Of a DNA stretch of 32,286 bases, positions 29,772 to 32,286 are shown one piece after another. Position numbers and translations under genes: made by a program. The stretch's first letter is position 1. Each line of letters begins with the position of its first letter. Source of the DNA: Spirogloea muscicola. Taxonomy: Eukaryota; Streptophyta; Zygnematophyceae; Spirogloeales; Spirogloeaceae. The stretch covers positions 105,910-138,195 of the forward strand of contig WELB01000288.1 of NCBI GenBank assembly GCA_009602725.1, written 5' to 3'. The notes beneath the pieces were generated by a model that ran no database searches, had not been told where the DNA came from, and worked only from the letters and a program-made list of their open reading frames with translations.

Positions 29772-31162
29772 CTAGATTCTTACGCAAGCACATGACACTG
29801 TACCATCATCACCTACTGAGGCATTACACTTCTGAATCCTGCACATGTTGTCATTTTCGCATACTCCAATTTTGCAACCACCCCCCTTTGAGCCTGGCGT
29901 TTGTTTGCTGCAGTGTGGCGGTGGCGGGTCTCCTTGCTTCGTCGGGGGTTCAGGATAGGAACCACATTGGCCGGCTCGCGGTTCGCAGTGGCAACTGGCT
30001 CCGTTATAAGTTGCCACTGCTTACAACAAGTGCATCAAGCTCAGTTTGGACTTTTGTCAGGAACAAGCCTTGGCCGCAGCACATGAACTGAAGTAACTGA
30101 CTTGCATAACTTCCATCAAGGTGCAGGAGAGAGCAGGTTTCCTTCTCATCACCATTACAGCATAGATTGACCAGGCTGCAAAACTAGTGGAAAGTACGTT
30201 CACTCAGGGGGGGACTAGTGGCGTGCATCCTTCACCTGTAGAGCAGCACAAGCCGACGCAGCCGCAGCCAACGCCCATTGTACCCTTGTGTTTACCCTTG
30301 CATACTTTTATTTTGCAGGGGTTCCGCGGAAGTGGTGTACATGGGTCATCATTCAACATCCTGTTCCAACGCAGCCCCTCAAAGATCTCCTGGGGCTCAT
30401 TGCAATGTGCCAAGCGATCTGGGCGCTTGGGTGGGACATTTTCATGTGGCCAAGTGCACTTGCGGAGCGCCACAGGGAAGTGCTTGGGGTAGAATCCCGT
30501 ATCAATCAACGTGGAGACGCCTTCTCTTAGATGTTTGACAGCTTTGCAAGTGAGACATGCCAAGGATGCTCCTTCCAGCGGCTCACATGGCAGCTCGTGA
30601 AGGGGTCTGCAGACATGTGGTCGCCGCTCTCGCATGTCACGCATTTCCACCTGACAGGATTCAACATCAATGGTGTGAGAGAACGTCACAATGCCTAACC
30701 TGGCCTGCTTGACAACCTGACAGCTGGGACACGTGCAAATGTGCAGGCCTTGCTGACTGCTTTGGTTCAGCCAAAGACCGGAGTGAAGAACGATATGCAA
30801 GGTACATGTCAGTCTCTGTCCATGCAGGAATATGTGCACGGTGTCAAGAGTGAGCCTCGCGCTTTTGAACCCACGTCTGAGCGCCAGAATCTTTGCCCAC
30901 ATTTCGTTCTTAATAGAGGTGAATAGACAACGTACCTGGCTGTGGAGGTGCAGCCGGTGTGATGAACCAAGATGCAGTCCTGTGAGTCCGTTGTCATGCC
31001 ACTGGGCATTATCTTGGACTGATGCATCTCGCCTTTTTCCTCGTTGAGAATGGCGAATTCCAGTTCTTCCTTGGCTCCCTCACAGCAACTCAGGCAGACT
31101 GCTGCAAGCGCGGCGTAAGCTAGGAGCAAGGTAGCAAGCTGCCGTGGCCTGGTGGCGCCCAT
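29772..31162 (-). CDS. secreted cysteine-rich protein of unknown family, paralogue B, 3 exons
   Basis: Exons (minus) 31162-30936, 30606-30236 and 30016-29772, in phase, 280 residues. The signal peptide is MGATRPRQLATLLLAYAALA then AVCLSCCEGA. The mature part begins KEELEFAILNEEKGEMHQSK, then DSQDCILVHHTGCTSTA. Exon 2 encodes LTCKAVKHLREGVSTLIDTG, the block CTWPHENVPPKRPDRLAHCN and GVGCGCVGLCC. Exon 3 adds a Pro- and Cys-rich stretch (GDPPPPHCSKQTPGSKGGG) and ends CNASVGDDGTVSCACVRI. Exon 2 is 371 bases, the same as in paralogue A, and the intron phases agree. A longer in-frame N-terminus exists (to 31282) but the ATG at 31162 puts the signal peptide first. Function unknown. Compared with A it has about 40 extra residues (CHCEPRAGQCGSYPEPPTKQ...) before the shared C-terminal Cys motif. 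Confidence 0.75.
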
Positions 31163-31328
31163 TGCGTCGGGCTGGTGAAGGAGGTCACGGGAGGCATGTG
31201 CGTTTGATCTGCCGGTGCCAGCGAGCCCTTCAAATTGCCTTTCACAAGGTAGTGGCCCCGGCGGAAGGGCAGAGCCCCCCATGACCGCAGGCAGAGGGGA
31301 GGGCGAGTAGCGTATGTAAAGAGTGGAC
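31163..31328. other. 5' flank of paralogue B
   Basis: Short stretch between the start codon of paralogue B and the CT microsatellite. It should hold the promoter of paralogue B. I looked here on the minus strand for the next exon of the anion transporter and did not find it. Confidence 0.4.
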
Positions 31329-31389
31329 TCTCTCTCTCTCTCTCCCCCCCTCTCTCTAGAGCTCTCTCTCTCTCTCTCTCTCTCTCTTC

Positions 31390-31470
<81 letters not shown>
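31329..31470 (+). repeat. (CT)n microsatellite ending at an undetermined base
   Basis: About 140 bases of CT dinucleotide with a few interruptions (CCCCCC, AGAGCT, TTCAACT). It stops at an N at 31,471, after which the sequence changes to purine-rich GGTGGGG and GAGAGAG. A single N at the end of a long microsatellite is a likely place for a collapsed or joined assembly gap. Confidence 0.9.
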
Positions 31471-31594
31471 NAAGGTGGGGGGAGCTTGGGACGATAGGAG
31501 AGAGAGAGAGGAGGGTGGAGAGGGAAAGGTGGGGGGGAGCTCGGGGCGGAGGAAGGTGGGGAGGAGGGAGGTAGAGGGAGGTGGAGAGCGGTAC

Positions 31595-32090
31595 CTCGCC
31601 GACACCCATGCAGGCGCGGGCAAAGAGCAGCGTGGGCAGGCCGAGGTTGGCGGCGACGGGCGTCAGCACTGTGGCGACGGACCACCAGATGACGCCGAAC
31701 CCGAGCACCTGCTTCCCGCCGATCGAGTCCGCCCAGATGCCGCCGGCGATCTGCGCCCGCTCGCTTGCTAATAACTTAGCAATTATAAGTTGGAAGCTGC
31801 AATGGAAGCTGCAACAGTGGGAGGAGAGCAGTGGAGACCAGTCGGGGAGGAGGGGGTTGGGGTTTAGAGGAGGGATAAGGAGGGTGGGAGGAGGGAGGGA
31901 CCTGGGTGAGGAGGTAGCCCCAGAAGAAGGAGGGCTGCACAAGGGGTTTGGAGGAGAGATAGGGGGGGAGGGAGGGAGGGACCTGGGTGAGGAGGTAGCC
32001 CCAGAAGAAGGAGGACTGCACGAGGCCGACCGTGACCTTGCTCCAGTCGTACTGCGTCTCCATGCTCAGGATCGCAACGCTCATGTTCAC
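31595..32090 (-). CDS. PHT4/ANTR-type anion transporter (major facilitator superfamily), two internal exons, partial
   Basis: Exon 32090-31983 encodes VNMSVAILSMETQYDWSKVT then VGLVQSSFFWGYLLTQ (36 codons). Exon 31750-31595 encodes IAGGIWADSIGGKQVLGFGV then IWWSVATVLTPVAANLGLPT and LLFARACMGVGE (52 codons). Both are in phase 0 with AG acceptors and GT donors. The series NMSVAI, SSFFWGYLLTQIAGG, WAD.GGK.VLGFGVIWWS and R..MGVGE is that of the plant PHT4 (ANTR) branch of the SLC17-like anion transporters, which carry phosphate or other organic anions, often across plastid or other inner membranes. The N-terminal exons lie beyond the right edge. The exons that should follow (starting with a GVAMPA-like motif) are not between 31,595 and paralogue B, nor elsewhere in the window as far as I can see. 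Confidence 0.85.
31900..32025 (-). repeat. partial tandem duplication of a transporter exon end
   Basis: Plus-strand segments 31,900-31,944 and 31,981-32,025 match at all but two positions (offset 81): ACCTGGGTGAGGAGGTAGCC then CCAGAAGAAGGAGG. The right copy is the end of the exon and its splice donor. The left copy lies in the intron and carries its own donor (CAG/GT at 31,902) and an AG acceptor (GTGCAG ending at 31,935), bounding 33 bases that encode PSFFWGYLLTQ. Confidence 0.8.
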
Positions 32091-32286
32091 CTGGAGGAGG
32101 GAGCGGGAGGGGGTGCAGACGAGCGGCGGAAGGAGGGAGGATGAGATCCGGACGCCAATTGCATCCGAACGCCAATTGCTTCAAGGGTTTGGGACCAGGA
32201 GGGCAACAGGGAACGACTTTAGAAGGCTTACAGGGAAAAGGTGGAAGGAGGGTGGAGTTGGTGCAAGGAGAGGGGAGGGATGGGGA

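Noticed and set aside
30080-30186. Possible extra exon of paralogue B (minus) with CCNGDEKETC
   Set aside because: The Cys-containing frame does not fit the phase left by exon 2 (phase 1) at the available acceptor. Direct joining of exon 2 to exon 3 is in phase and matches paralogue A.
31323-31623. Long open frames of Ser-Leu or Arg-Glu repeats
   Set aside because: They are translations of the CT microsatellite and cross an undetermined base.

Overview
This is a nuclear genomic window from a eukaryote with many short introns, most likely a green alga (Chlorophyta). The basis is a plant-type RRP6L3 exoribonuclease, a single-lobe transferrin of the kind known from algae, a PHT4/ANTR-type anion transporter, degenerate TTTAGGG-type telomeric heptamers and GCC-rich coding runs. 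No rRNA, intact tRNA, CRISPR array or bacterial operon is visible. Exon limits below were derived by hand from splice motifs, reading phase and remembered family conservation. They have not been tested against transcripts.

Layout: (1) 1-3.66 kb is mostly non-coding. It holds a possible partial exon at the left edge, a tRNA-like relic, a GCC run and a truncated LINE 3' end. (2) 3,664-10,926 (perhaps to 11,126), minus strand: a 13-exon RRP6-like 3 gene with the full DEDDy exonuclease set, an HRDC region and a C-terminal CxxC/CxxC module. (3) 12,606-15,392, minus strand: a 7-exon single-lobe transferrin with signal peptide and hydrophobic C-terminal tail. (4) 15.5-25.2 kb is a repeat-rich block. 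It contains a 5'-truncated LINE with reverse transcriptase and restriction-like endonuclease regions, several short copies of its 3' end, and some 30 copies of a short repeat built on a GGGCTGG/CCAGCCC hairpin. (5) 25,309-26,666 (+) and 29,772-31,162 (-): two convergent paralogous genes for small secreted cysteine-rich proteins of no family I recognise, with the same intron phases. (6) 31.6-32.3 kb, minus strand: two exons of an anion transporter that is cut by the right edge and whose downstream exons are missing.

The host genes do not look like one pathway. RRP6L3 is RNA decay, transferrin is probably surface iron binding, and the transporter moves anions. The most interesting points are: the hairpin repeat family, with a filled/empty-site comparison that indicates mobility and a copy that breaks the LINE reading frame; the uncharacterised paralogue pair; a transferrin that keeps all four iron ligands but has Asp where the anion-binding Arg should be; and a 33-base duplicated exon end in the transporter with its own splice sites. 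Two isolated N characters, both in low-complexity sequence next to gene-model problems, suggest hidden assembly gaps.
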